Positions 1 to 7,309 are shown, numbered from the stretch's first letter. The stretch is 10,884 bases of DNA from Clostridiales bacterium (GCA_015655565.1 JAATEU010000614.1:1-10884); one strand, 5' to 3'. Numbers and translations: made by a program. Notes: generated by a model not told the origin, from the sequence alone.

Positions 1-596
1 AAATGCATTAAAATGCCTGTCGTCTCCCTTACCTGACTTACACTGCCAGGTGCTGCACCGATATCCTCCTTATACATGGTCTGTATGGAATCAATAATTA
101 CAATCTGAGGCATTAACTTACGTATGGTATCTTCAATACTGTCTAAATTGGTTTCACTTAATAATAATAATTCTCCCTGAAAGGTTCCAAGCCTGTCGGC
201 ACGCATCTTTATCTGCTTTAAAGATTCCTCTCCTGATATGTACAATATCTTAATGTGTTTATCGGATAATTCCCTGCACATCTGAAGTAATAGGGTAGAT
301 TTTCCTATACCAGGATCTCCGCCTACTAATACCAGGGAACCAATTACTATTCCACCGCCTAGGACCCGGTCAAACTCGTCAATTCCAGTCAGTATCCTTT
401 GATCTTCTACCGTAGTTACCTTAGACAAAAGTTCCGGTTCCGTATTCGTTAAGCCATTATGGCTTACGGCCTTTTTCTTTACTACAGGTTCTTCGGTAAA
501 TGTATCCCATTGCTTACAGCCCGGACATTGCCCCATCCACTTGGATGCTTCAAAACCGCATTCCTTGCAGAAGAAAACCGCTCTGCTTTTTGCCAT
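1..596 (-). CDS. radA: DNA repair protein RadA, N-terminal part (runs off left edge)
   Basis: RadA is a RecA-like, DnaB-like ATPase that promotes branch migration of recombination intermediates during DNA repair and transformation. The visible 198 codons start at an ATG (594-596) preceded by AGGAGGAGG at 602-610. An N-terminal four-cysteine zinc finger is clear (C10-x2-C13 and C24-x2-C27). A Walker A motif GDPGIGKST follows at about residues 93-101, and a Walker B-like strand ending in IVIIDSIQT lies near residue 167. The RadA-specific KNRFG motif and the Lon-like C-terminal domain fall outside the window, so only about 40-45% of a normal 450-residue protein is present. Gene order clpC then radA matches Bacillus, where disA follows; here a small gene is inserted between clpC and radA. 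No promoter of its own is evident, so it may rely on readthrough past the hairpin at 623-657. Confidence 0.96.
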   Translation of the reverse strand, partial: MAKSRAVFFCKECGFEASKWMGQCPGCKQWDTFTEEPVVKKKAVSHNGLTNTEPELLSKVTTVEDQRILTGIDEFDRVLGGGIVIGSLVLVGGDPGIGKSTLLLQMCRELSDKHIKILYISGEESLKQIKMRADRLGTFQGELLLLSETNLDSIEDTIRKLMPQIVIIDSIQTMYKEDIGAAPGSVSQVRETTGILMH

Positions 597-622
597 AGTT
601 TCCTCCTCCTTTAATCCGAAAA

Positions 623-657
623 GAACTGTTTTAGGGATTACGCTCCTAAAACAGTTC
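623..657 (-). terminator. Hairpin between the small gene and radA, possible weak terminator
   Basis: A perfect 13-bp inverted repeat (623-635 with 645-657, 9-nt loop) sits between the stop of the small gene and the radA ribosome binding site. On the minus strand it is followed by only four U residues before a C, so it may be a partial terminator allowing readthrough into radA. No U-run follows it on the plus strand. Confidence 0.55.
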
Positions 658-685
658 CAATTATTAAAAACAAACCATAGGAATA

Positions 686-1102
686 CTATTGTAGCTTAAC
701 TACCCGTATTACAGATTTATTAGTATCGCCTAATTCTACACTAAACATAAGTTTACCGCCTAAATTAGTTTTCATCTTTCCTACATTTGTATCATCGATA
801 TAAATTTTATATTCTTTCTCTGCTTCAAGTTCTAATGTAATCTGTGCATCTTCAGGTCCCTCAACAGTAAATCTGATTTCTTTTTCAGTTATATCTAAAT
901 TTTCTACAGCAGTTCCCGGAACAGATTCATATACAATCATTCCATTTCTCTCTAATTTCGTAATTTCTTTGAATGTTTTAACTTTATATAAATCTCCGTT
1001 ATGCTCAAAATCATTTACTTTTGATTTAACCGTTAATTCGTAATTGCCAAAACTGATTGTCCCATTGCTCTCTTCTCGTATTAATTCATCGATTACTGAC
1101 AT
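686..1102 (-). CDS. Small conserved-looking beta-rich protein of unknown function, between clpC and radA
   Basis: This gene encodes 138 residues from the ATG at 1100-1102, chosen because AGGAGG lies about 7 nt upstream. An in-frame start at 1147 would add 15 residues but has no good ribosome binding site. There is no signal peptide, transmembrane segment or cysteine, so the product should be cytoplasmic. After a short helix-like start (MSVIDELIREE) the sequence alternates short hydrophobic strands with turns (ISFGNYEL, FTVEGPEDAQITLELE, YKIYIDD, GKLMFSVEL), suggesting an all-beta fold. I recall similar Clostridia proteins carrying the automatic label 'endosialidase', but I see no catalytic motif that supports an enzyme. 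Its position between two conserved stress/repair genes, plus its own possible promoter at 1206-1234, suggests a house-keeping or stress-linked role; that is inference only. Confidence 0.85.
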   Translation of the reverse strand: MSVIDELIREESNGTISFGNYELTVKSKVNDFEHNGDLYKVKTFKEITKLERNGMIVYESVPGTAVENLDITEKEIRFTVEGPEDAQITLELEAEKEYKIYIDDTNVGKMKTNLGGKLMFSVELGDTNKSVIRVVKLQ

Positions 1103-1205
1103 TTTAAATCCTCCTAATTTCGTTAAATACTTCTTTCGATTCATCATCTTATTCCAGGCACTATTAAATGGAACATGTTATATCAGAGCTTTTAAAGCTA
1201 ACTCT

Positions 1206-1234
1206 ATTATATAATATTTACACGACAATTTCTA
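1206..1234 (-). promoter_or_regulatory. Possible sigma-A promoter for the small gene
   Basis: On the minus strand a perfect TATAAT -10 (1206-1211) is preceded, after a 17-nt spacer, by TAGAAA (1229-1234), a poor -35 match. It lies about 100 nt upstream of the small gene's start and just downstream of the clpC stop. The predicted leader contains a near-palindrome at 1187-1199. The -10 is good and the -35 weak, so confidence is moderate. Confidence 0.4.
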
Positions 1235-1257
1235 CTAATATATGCACAAGATTTGAA

Positions 1258-3702
1258 TTATTTTTTGGAAATTTTAATTTCTTTGTCGAAAAGTTGTACT
1301 AACGCGGTATCCCCGTTATGAAGGTTACCGTCTAGAATTCCTTCTGCCAGTTTATCCTCAATATTGGTCTGTATTGCCCTGCGAAGCGGTCTTGCACCAT
1401 AATTCTGATCAAAACCGATTTCAACAATGTGATCAATTACTTCCTCATTTGTTTCCAGAATGATGTTCATCTGTTGTTTTGATCTTTTTGCAATTGATTT
1501 TAACATAATACCGACAATACTCTTAATATTTTCTTTTGATAAAGAATGGAACACTATCATTTCATCAATCCGGTTTATGAATTCCGGTTTAAAGATTCGT
1601 TTTACCTCTTCCATTACACCATCCTTCATCTTTTTATAATCTTCTTTATCATCGGTTACGGAGGAAAAGCCTAAACGTTTCGGAGCTATAATGTTCTGGG
1701 CACCGGCATTGGAGGTCATAATAATAATGGTATTTTTAAAGCTGACCCTCCTGCCCTGGGCATCAGTTATATGTCCGTCGTCCAAAACCTGGAGAAGTAT
1801 ATTAAATACATCAGGGTGTGCCTTTTCTACTTCATCAAATAAAATAACGGAGTAAGGATTCTGTCTTACTTTCTCACTTAACTGACCGCCTTCATCATAG
1901 CCTACATATCCCGGCGGTGAACCGATTAGTTTGGAAATGCTGTGTTTCTCCATATATTCCGACATATCAACCCGGATCATGGAATTTTCGCTGCCAAACA
2001 TAGCTTCTGCCAGGGCTTTGGAAAGCTCTGTTTTACCGACACCGGTTGGGCCAAGGAAAAGGAAAGAACCAATCGGCCTGTTTGGATCTTTTAACCCTAC
2101 ACGGCCTCTGCGGATTGCCTTTAATACGGCTGTAACCGCATCCTCCTGTCCAATTACCCGTTCATGAAGTATATTTTCCAAATTTCTTAAGCGTTCCGAC
2201 TCTTCCTCGGCTAATTTTTTAACAGGTATTTTGGTCCAACTGGAAATGATATCAGCAATTTCATTTTCACCGACAATCAGCTTCGTATCCTGTCTTTCTT
2301 TTTCTGTCCGGACCTGTAACGCATTCAGCCGGCTGTTTATCTCTTCCTGCTGCTTTTTAATCTCTCCTGCTTTTTCATATTCTTCATTTTTTATGGCAAA
2401 TTCCTTTTCTTCTTCCAAGTGTGTAATTTCTGCTTCCAGCTCTTTTACTTCCGGTGATGTGATAAAGGTACTTAAACGGACCTTGGAGGCTGCCTCATCC
2501 ATTAAATCGATTGCTTTATCCGGCAGATAACGGTCGTTAATATATCTGCTTGACATTTTTACGGCTGCTTCCAGGGCATCATCCGTTATTTTTACCTTAT
2601 GATGTGCTTCATAGCTGTCCCTTAAGCCCCTTAATATCAGGATTGCCTCCTCCTCCGAGGGTTCCTCCACAACTACCGGCTGGAACCTGCGCTCCAAGGC
2701 CGCATCTTTTTCAATGTATTTTCGGTATTCTTCCCTTGTGGTAGCCCCGATTAATTGTAATTCACCTCTTGCCAGGGAAGGTTTTAAAATATTAGAGGCG
2801 TCAATAGCTCCCTCCGCCCCGCCGGCACCTATGATGGTATGGATTTCATCAATAAAAAGAAGTACATTGCCATCATTCATAACCTCACTGATTACCTTCT
2901 TAATTCTTTCTTCAAACTCGCCTCTATATTTTGAACCTGCAACCATACCGGACAAATCAAGGGTCATTACCCTTTTGTCTTTTATGATTTCCGGAATATT
3001 ACCCTCCACAATTTTTCTTGCAAGACCCTCTGCAATAGCGGTTTTACCGACTCCCGGTTCCCCGACTAAGCAAGGATTGTTTTTGGTTCTTCTGCTTAAA
3101 ATCTGAATAACACGCTGAATTTCGTTTTCCCTTCCTATCACCGGATCTAATTTACCTTCCCTGGCATACTCCGTTAAGTCCCTGCTGTATTGATCCAGGG
3201 TAGGAGTGCCTGATTTTGCCCTTGCTTTACCTTTACTGACTGCATATTCATTTTTAGCGGTATTCATATCAGCACCCACTGCCGTTAATATATCAACGTA
3301 GAGTTTTTGAACATTAATACCTAAAGTATTTAATAATCTCACCGCAATACAATCCGATTCTTTAATCAGGGCAATCAGTACATGCTCCGTTCCAACCAGC
3401 TGAGCCTTTAAGCGGACCGCTTCTTTAAAGCTCTGGTCCAAAATCCGCTTTGCCCTGGGCGTAAAGCCGTCAACCTCAATTGTTTCCACTGTACTATTGG
3501 GTGCAATCAGCTGATTCACTAATTCGATGACTTTATTCACATCTACCCCGTTTTTCTCCAATACCTTGGAAGCAATGCCGTCCGCTTCCAACAGGCCGAT
3601 AAGCAGGTGCTCCGTCCCTACATAATTATGGGATAACTTATATGCAACCTCCGTTGCATAGGTTATGGCTGCCCTCGCATTCTCTGTGTATTTATCGTTC
3701 AT
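1258..3702 (-). CDS. clpC: ClpC, AAA+ unfoldase subunit of the ClpCP protease
   Basis: ClpC is a hexameric Hsp100 ATPase that unfolds substrates, including arginine-phosphorylated proteins marked by McsB, and threads them into ClpP. The 814 residues are full length. Two N-domain repeats span about 1-145. The first AAA module has Walker A GEPGVGKT (214-221), Walker B VLLFIDE (280-286) and arginine-finger region LERRF (336-340). A UVR-type coiled-coil middle region lies near 420-470. The second AAA module has Walker [10 protein letters not shown] (551-559), Walker B VILFDE (619-624), a ClpP-docking loop tripeptide LGF (677-679) and sensor 2 GARPLRR (769-775). The middle region identifies ClpC rather than ClpA or ClpB, and the LGF loop predicts ClpP binding. 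The start has AGGAGG at 3708-3713. It is the last gene of the regulator-mcsA-mcsB-clpC cluster, separated from mcsB by 142 nt with two hairpins. Confidence 0.98.
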   Translation of the reverse strand: MNDKYTENARAAITYATEVAYKLSHNYVGTEHLLIGLLEADGIASKVLEKNGVDVNKVIELVNQLIAPNSTVETIEVDGFTPRAKRILDQSFKEAVRLKAQLVGTEHVLIALIKESDCIAVRLLNTLGINVQKLYVDILTAVGADMNTAKNEYAVSKGKARAKSGTPTLDQYSRDLTEYAREGKLDPVIGRENEIQRVIQILSRRTKNNPCLVGEPGVGKTAIAEGLARKIVEGNIPEIIKDKRVMTLDLSGMVAGSKYRGEFEERIKKVISEVMNDGNVLLFIDEIHTIIGAGGAEGAIDASNILKPSLARGELQLIGATTREEYRKYIEKDAALERRFQPVVVEEPSEEEAILILRGLRDSYEAHHKVKITDDALEAAVKMSSRYINDRYLPDKAIDLMDEAASKVRLSTFITSPEVKELEAEITHLEEEKEFAIKNEEYEKAGEIKKQQEEINSRLNALQVRTEKERQDTKLIVGENEIADIISSWTKIPVKKLAEEESERLRNLENILHERVIGQEDAVTAVLKAIRRGRVGLKDPNRPIGSFLFLGPTGVGKTELSKALAEAMFGSENSMIRVDMSEYMEKHSISKLIGSPPGYVGYDEGGQLSEKVRQNPYSVILFDEVEKAHPDVFNILLQVLDDGHITDAQGRRVSFKNTIIIMTSNAGAQNIIAPKRLGFSSVTDDKEDYKKMKDGVMEEVKRIFKPEFINRIDEMIVFHSLSKENIKSIVGIMLKSIAKRSKQQMNIILETNEEVIDHIVEIGFDQNYGARPLRRAIQTNIEDKLAEGILDGNLHNGDTALVQLFDKEIKISKK

Positions 3703-3726
3703 AGTAACCTCCTGTTCTGACTTTTC

Positions 3727-3755
3727 CGGAAGTTTCCGCTATCGTAAAACTTCCG
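3727..3755 (-). repeat. Perfect 9-bp hairpin just upstream of the clpC ribosome binding site
   Basis: Arms 3727-3735 and 3747-3755 are exact inverted complements around an 11-nt loop. On the minus-strand transcript it ends about 13 nt before the AGGAGG of clpC and is followed by GAAAAG, not a U-run. It is therefore unlikely to be an intrinsic terminator; it could tune mRNA stability or clpC translation. Confidence 0.5.
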
Positions 3756-3773
3756 CCTTTATTCATCTGTTGT

Positions 3774-3800
3774 CAAAGCGGATATCCGCAATCCGCTTTG
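3774..3800 (-). repeat. Perfect 10-bp GC-containing hairpin in the mcsB-clpC gap
   Basis: Arms 3774-3783 and 3791-3800 are exact inverted complements around a 7-nt loop that itself repeats part of the arm, so alternative pairings exist. No U-run follows on the minus strand. With the hairpin at 3727-3755 it makes a structured leader for clpC inside the operon, possibly an mRNA processing or stabilising site. Confidence 0.5.
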
Positions 3801-3844
3801 CGGGCCTTCTGTAACCTATTCAAAGGCTGCTTATCAATTTGCCA

Positions 3845-4879
3845 TTACACAAGTTCCGGCAATTTATTACGGATATAATCTGCCCTGTACTTATCCCTTT
3901 GCATGCTTCCTATATTTTTATCCAATTGGCATTGTAAATTAGCGGGCTGGATCTCCATCATTAACTCATGAATATTATAATTCTCACCTAAATGAACCAG
4001 GTCCATATCAATTCCCAGCTTTAATTGTGCCAGCAGGGTCATTGCATCACCGGAAGAAAGCTGTTTTGCGTATTTTAAGACCCCGTAAGAACGGTATACT
4101 TTATCTTCAAATTCATCATAACTGTTGGTAAGGATATATTCCCTTTGCCTCCGCTCCTGCTTCATTACCTGCTCCACAATGCGATCCAGCCCTTCCATGA
4201 TCTCCTTTTCCGTACTTCCTAAGGTTTTCTGGTTTGATATCTGAAAAAGGCTTCCAACACTTTTTGATGCCTCTCCATAAGTCCCCCTCAGGGCAATGCC
4301 GTATTGCCCCAGTTCTTCCGCTAACTTAATTATTTTACCTGCTGCGTTCAAGGCCGGTAAAAACATCAGATAAGATCCACGCAGGCCTGTGCCCACATTG
4401 GTAGGACATGAGGTAAGAAACCCGTATTTTTCATGAAATGCGAAATCAAAGATTTCATTGGTAATATCATCTATCTTATTGGCGGTCTGAAAGGCTTCTT
4501 CAATATTCATCCCACCTGTGATGGATTGAATTCTTAAATGGTCTTCCTCATTTATCATAATATTAATTCTTTCGTCATCCGATAATATTAATCCGGTACT
4601 TTGCTCCTTTGCTATTAATAAGGGGCTTATGATGTGCCGCTCAACCATAGCTGTTTTCTCATTATCGGAAAGCATATTCACATTACAGCTGTAAAATTTA
4701 TTAGCGGACTGGGCTTCTAATATTGTACCTGCTTCTTTTACTTTCTGTACCAATTCAGCTGCCTGATTTTCAGACAGCTTTGCAGAAAAAGGATAGCTTT
4801 TTAAGTTACGGGCAAGTCTTATCCTGCTGGAGATAACAACATCATTATTTTTTCCGGTTTCTTTATACCATTTAAGCAT
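3845..4879 (-). CDS. mcsB: McsB, protein arginine kinase
   Basis: McsB phosphorylates arginine side chains on misfolded or regulatory proteins; phosphoarginine is the tag recognised by ClpC. The 344 residues match the usual family length (about 350-360). The phosphagen-kinase fold shows an ATP-binding segment SSRIRLARN (17-25), an NEEDH loop (110-114), the catalytic-cysteine signature TSCPTNVGTG (156-165, C158) and further ATP-contact arginines around 198 and 243-246. Near the C-terminus RDKYRA (328-333) fits the RDxxRA phosphoarginine-sensing motif described for Bacillus McsB. Its ATG overlaps the mcsA stop by 8 nt (4872-4879), with GGAGGA inside the end of mcsA, so translation is probably coupled, as expected for a kinase and its activator. 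No dedicated phosphatase gene (YwlE type) is visible in the window. Confidence 0.97.
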   Translation of the reverse strand: MLKWYKETGKNNDVVISSRIRLARNLKSYPFSAKLSENQAAELVQKVKEAGTILEAQSANKFYSCNVNMLSDNEKTAMVERHIISPLLIAKEQSTGLILSDDERINIMINEEDHLRIQSITGGMNIEEAFQTANKIDDITNEIFDFAFHEKYGFLTSCPTNVGTGLRGSYLMFLPALNAAGKIIKLAEELGQYGIALRGTYGEASKSVGSLFQISNQKTLGSTEKEIMEGLDRIVEQVMKQERRQREYILTNSYDEFEDKVYRSYGVLKYAKQLSSGDAMTLLAQLKLGIDMDLVHLGENYNIHELMMEIQPANLQCQLDKNIGSMQRDKYRADYIRNKLPELV

Positions 4880-5417
4880 TGTTTATCTCCTCCTTTTTTA
4901 TCTGGCGTATCCGATCCCTTAATTTTGCAGCTTCTTCAAATTCTTCCTTTTCGATTGCATCCTGCAACTGTATGGATAATTTATCCAAATCGGATAACTC
5001 TTTTACCAGCTTCTGTGTTCCTGTCTCAAATCCCTTGGGCTTTTTACCGGTATGGGTATCGGAACCCTGGATATTCTTTATGCTTTTTTCCAAAACTTTT
5101 TCGAAGCTGTCATAACACTTAGCGCAACCAAACCTTCCCTCACGCATAAATTCGGAAAACGTCATGCCGCATCCGTCACAATGAAGCTCTTTTTCCGGGG
5201 GCTCCGCACCCTGTGAGCTATTATTATAATAATTGCCTAAAATCGTAGACAACAAGCTGCCCAAGGTTAATTCCTGATTTATAAAAGGTGTTCCCATTTT
5301 AAAAGAAGTATATTCTGTTGCACATTCCTCGCATAAATGCTGTTCCTTCTTTTCTCCGTTAATAATTTCCGTATAATATATCTTTGCCTCATTTTTTTTA
5401 CATTTATCACATAACAT
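4872..5417 (-). CDS. mcsA: McsA, zinc-binding activator of the McsB arginine kinase
   Basis: McsA binds and activates McsB and helps deliver substrates to ClpC. The 181-residue product begins at ATG 5415-5417, supported by AGGAGG at 5426-5431 with 8-nt spacing; a start at 5477 would overlap the upstream regulator gene and lacks support. Four CXXC pairs are present: C3/C6, C29/C32, C80/C83 and C98/C101, giving two treble-clef-like zinc sites. The C-terminal third (about 135-178) is a charged coiled coil with a UVR motif (EEFEEAAKLRDRIRQIK), the same element class found in UvrB and in the ClpC middle region. Length and layout match the family. It lies 43 nt after the GntR gene and overlaps mcsB. 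Confidence 0.96.
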   Translation of the reverse strand: MLCDKCKKNEAKIYYTEIINGEKKEQHLCEECATEYTSFKMGTPFINQELTLGSLLSTILGNYYNNSSQGAEPPEKELHCDGCGMTFSEFMREGRFGCAKCYDSFEKVLEKSIKNIQGSDTHTGKKPKGFETGTQKLVKELSDLDKLSIQLQDAIEKEEFEEAAKLRDRIRQIKKEEINNA

Positions 5418-5460
5418 AGTAACTACCTCCTCTCCAATCTGTTCTCCGTTACTATCTATT

Positions 5461-5832
5461 CTATTTGGAAAAATCACAAAATATTTTATCCACTATTTCA
5501 TGAACTTCTTCACAACTTATATTCTTGCAGACCGCTTTTGCTAATACCACTTTCATTTCATTCGTTAATTCCCCTATTGCTTTGTATTTATCTGCGTTAA
5601 CCGCAATTACGGTACCTTTTCTGCGATCCAGCTTTACATAGCCTTCCTGCTTCAAAATAGTATACGCTTTGTTTACTGTATGCATGTTAATTCCAATATC
5701 TTCCGCTAATTCCCGAACCGAAGGCAGATTATCTCCTTCCCTGAATTCTGCAATAGCGATGCCGAAAATGATTTGATTGCAAAGCTGGATATAGAAAGCT
5801 TCATCACTGTTAAAATCTATAGTTACTATCAA
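5461..5832 (-). CDS. Short GntR-family (YtrA-like) transcriptional regulator at the ctsR position
   Basis: A 123-residue DNA-binding protein, likely the repressor of its own operon. The winged helix-turn-helix fills residues 10-76: LPSVRELAEDIGI (36-48), then a recognition helix NMHTVNKAYTILKQEG (49-64) and a wing around RRKG (70-73). The remaining 45 residues are helical and too short to be a large ligand domain, as in the YtrA subfamily. I chose the TTG at 5830-5832: it lies 8 nt after AGGAGG (5841-5846) and gives an N-terminus (MIVTIDFNSD) like relatives. The GTG at 5839-5841 overlaps the Shine-Dalgarno itself, and the ATG at 5835-5837 is out of frame. In Bacillus this first position of the clpC operon is CtsR, which has a different sequence; this protein is not CtsR. 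Family confidence is high, target inferred. Confidence 0.92.
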   Translation of the reverse strand: MIVTIDFNSDEAFYIQLCNQIIFGIAIAEFREGDNLPSVRELAEDIGINMHTVNKAYTILKQEGYVKLDRRKGTVIAVNADKYKAIGELTNEMKVVLAKAVCKNISCEEVHEIVDKIFCDFSK

Positions 5833-5862
5833 ATCATCCACCTCCTAAGTGTTCGTTATATT

Positions 5863-5883
5863 TGTTATATTCATAGTATAACA
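5863..5883. promoter_or_regulatory. Putative operator: perfect 7-7-7 inverted repeat over the -10 box
   Basis: TGTTATA (5863-5869) and TATAACA (5877-5883) are perfect inverted complements separated by 7 bp, covering the -10 hexamer and the likely transcription start. A further half-site copy GTTATAT at 5855-5861 repeats the one at 5864-5870 with 9-bp spacing. A dimeric GntR protein binding here would block RNA polymerase, so autorepression is the simplest reading. No CtsR-type GGTCAAA tandem or CIRCE element is present nearby. Confidence 0.6.
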
Positions 5884-5902
5884 GATTAAATTTTATTGTC
5901 AA
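5875..5902 (-). promoter_or_regulatory. Strong sigma-A promoter of the regulator-mcsA-mcsB-clpC operon
   Basis: On the minus strand a consensus TTGACA -35 (5897-5902), a 16-nt spacer, and a TATACT -10 (5875-5880) preceded by an extended -10 TG at the right place. AT-rich sequence lies upstream. Transcription should start near 5868, giving a leader of about 36 nt before the TTG start. Confidence 0.85.
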
Positions 5903-5923
5903 GTTAAAACGTAATTTGTAAAT

Positions 5924-5940
5924 CCGGTAAAAAAAACCGG
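5924..5940 (-). terminator. Weak candidate terminator after the cohesin-domain gene
   Basis: A 5-bp CCGGT/ACCGG stem (5924-5928 with 5936-5940) around a 7-nt homopolymer loop lies 17 nt after the stop of the cohesin-domain gene. The stem is short and only AUUUAC follows, so it is not a convincing intrinsic terminator. It also sits directly upstream of the operon promoter. Confidence 0.2.
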
Positions 5941-5956
5941 TAAAATCATGTTGCAA

Positions 5957-7237
5957 CTAATCCTGGTTATTATCCCTTTTCTTCAGATAGATCCGAATCA
6001 GTGCAACTGACATAATTATGCTTATTGAACCTAAGATTGCCATTACAATTCCCATAGTGGTTAATTTGGCTTTATATTCCTCCGATTGCAACAGTTCACC
6101 CGTCATTACTACTTTACTTCCATCCCGGTCATTTGTATAGCGCTGTATGGTAGCTTCTTTCCTGTCATATTGGTAAAAGCCTGTATCCCCGTCTTCATTC
6201 ACGGCATAAAGCAACAGGAAATCATTCTCTAAATCATTTTCCAGGGTGAAAGCAGTTACTGTGATATCATTTAATATAATTGAGGTTTTAACATATCCGT
6301 CCGGAATGGCAGCATCTTCCTCCGGTTCTGTTATCCGGTACCGGAAACCATTTTGAATATAGAGCTCTTCTCCTGCTTTTATAATCTGCAGTTTTCCTAT
6401 ACTCGTTACATTATTTTCAATACTATTATATTCTGCGGTTTCCGATTCATTGTTATTATTGGCTTCCTCTTTATCATTTATTTCATCCGTTTCATTATTT
6501 TCATTCTGCTTACGAACCGCTTCCACGATATACTGCTTTATATCTCCCGATTCTGCCTTTACTTTAACAATAATTTTATTGGCGCCTACCGAAAGCGATT
6601 CATTGCCTTCAATGGTTACATCTGCATTTTCATCTTCCGGCTGGGCACTGACAATGAGTTTCTCTTCATCATAGTTTAAATCAGCAGTATATTCGGTAGT
6701 ATTTTTGTCAAACTCCGGTGACAAGGTCCCCGGACTGATCTTTAAACTTTTAAGATTGGCATTATCGGATGCTGTTTCTGTGGCCGATACACTAAGCTCT
6801 ATCCGGTTACTGGATACGGACATGGCAAGCCCGGCCTCATAATCATAAAGTTCAGCTCTGTCTTTTATTGCAATTTCACTGGAGCCTATGGCTTTTGCAG
6901 TAAATTTCATAATATACTTTCTGGATTTTTCTTTATTTACTGAATTCGTATCTGTTAACTTTAATAATCCTTCACCACCGGCAATAAAAGAAGCATTCTT
7001 TTTAAATTCCAGTATATCAGCATTATATGTTATATATGCGGTAAAATCTCCTAACATAGCCTCGGAAGAAAGTCTGATGCTTACAGTAACTTCATCACCA
7101 ACAGCAACCGTTTCGGTATCCGCACTTAAGGTTATGGTTGCACTGGCAGCCTGGCATAAGGAATAAGGCATCAGGAACAATGCCGTTAATAAGGGAAATA
7201 TTTTCAGTACCGTATAGATTTTTTTTCGGATTTTCAT
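5957..7237 (-). CDS. Secreted membrane-anchored protein with cohesin-like and cadherin-like domains
   Basis: The 426-residue product starts at ATG 7235-7237, with AAGGAG about 7 nt upstream; an in-frame start at 7321 would place 28 extra residues before the signal peptide. A signal peptide fills residues 1 to about 33 (KIRKK, hydrophobic core, cleavage near QAASA). A cohesin-like beta-sandwich follows (about 34-150; AVGDEVTVSIRLS and YNADILEF are typical strand motifs). A cadherin-like beta-sandwich of the Pfam Cadherin-like type spans about 160-243 (LKSLKISPGTLSPEFD ... YIVEAVRK). An Asn/Glu-rich linker (244-276) leads to a domain I cannot name (about 279-375), then a transmembrane helix (about 394-416) with a KKRDNN stop-transfer tail. 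It should be held on the outer face of the membrane. No dockerin or sortase motif is visible. It lies downstream of the wall hydrolase gene, which has the same cadherin-like domain type. Confidence 0.88.
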   Translation of the reverse strand: MKIRKKIYTVLKIFPLLTALFLMPYSLCQAASATITLSADTETVAVGDEVTVSIRLSSEAMLGDFTAYITYNADILEFKKNASFIAGGEGLLKLTDTNSVNKEKSRKYIMKFTAKAIGSSEIAIKDRAELYDYEAGLAMSVSSNRIELSVSATETASDNANLKSLKISPGTLSPEFDKNTTEYTADLNYDEEKLIVSAQPEDENADVTIEGNESLSVGANKIIVKVKAESGDIKQYIVEAVRKQNENNETDEINDKEEANNNNESETAEYNSIENNVTSIGKLQIIKAGEELYIQNGFRYRITEPEEDAAIPDGYVKTSIILNDITVTAFTLENDLENDFLLLYAVNEDGDTGFYQYDRKEATIQRYTNDRDGSKVVMTGELLQSEEYKAKLTTMGIVMAILGSISIIMSVALIRIYLKKRDNNQD

Positions 7238-7280
7238 GTAATTCTCCTTCATTTTAAGTATTTTCCATTGAGTTTCTTTT

Positions 7281-7292
7281 GATACCCGTATC
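7281..7292. repeat. 12-bp interrupted palindrome upstream of the cohesin-domain gene
   Basis: GATAC and GTATC flank two central bases, 44 nt before the start codon. It could be a protein-binding site or a minor hairpin in the leader; nothing else supports a function. Confidence 0.25.
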
Positions 7293-7309
7293 GTATTTCT
7301 ATAGCAAAA

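Noticed and set aside
369..376. GGTCAAA-like heptad
   Set aside because: It is a single copy inside radA coding sequence with no tandem partner or promoter.
686..1102. Calling the small protein an endosialidase
   Set aside because: It is only 138 residues, cytoplasmic, and shows no sialidase Asp-box or catalytic motif; the label is probably propagated annotation.
1187..1199. Palindrome as clpC terminator
   Set aside because: The 6-bp arms are nearly contiguous, leaving no loop, and no U-run follows on the minus strand.
1931..3106. Several plus-strand open frames opposite clpC
   Set aside because: They lie wholly inside the clearly coding clpC gene on the other strand, have Ser/Pro-rich or otherwise unstructured translations, and lack ribosome binding sites.
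3771..3776. Consensus TTGACA upstream of clpC as an internal promoter
   Set aside because: No -10-like hexamer lies 15-19 nt downstream; the nearest candidate TACGAT is 24 nt away.
5842..5956. CtsR operator or CIRCE element upstream of the stress operon
   Set aside because: I looked for tandem GGTCAAA heptads and for TTAGCACTC/GAGTGCTAA arms and found neither.
6353..7166. Plus-strand frames with hydrophobic Phe/Ile-rich translations opposite the cohesin gene
   Set aside because: They are antisense images of Asn/Glu/Lys-rich coding sequence; no start signals support them.
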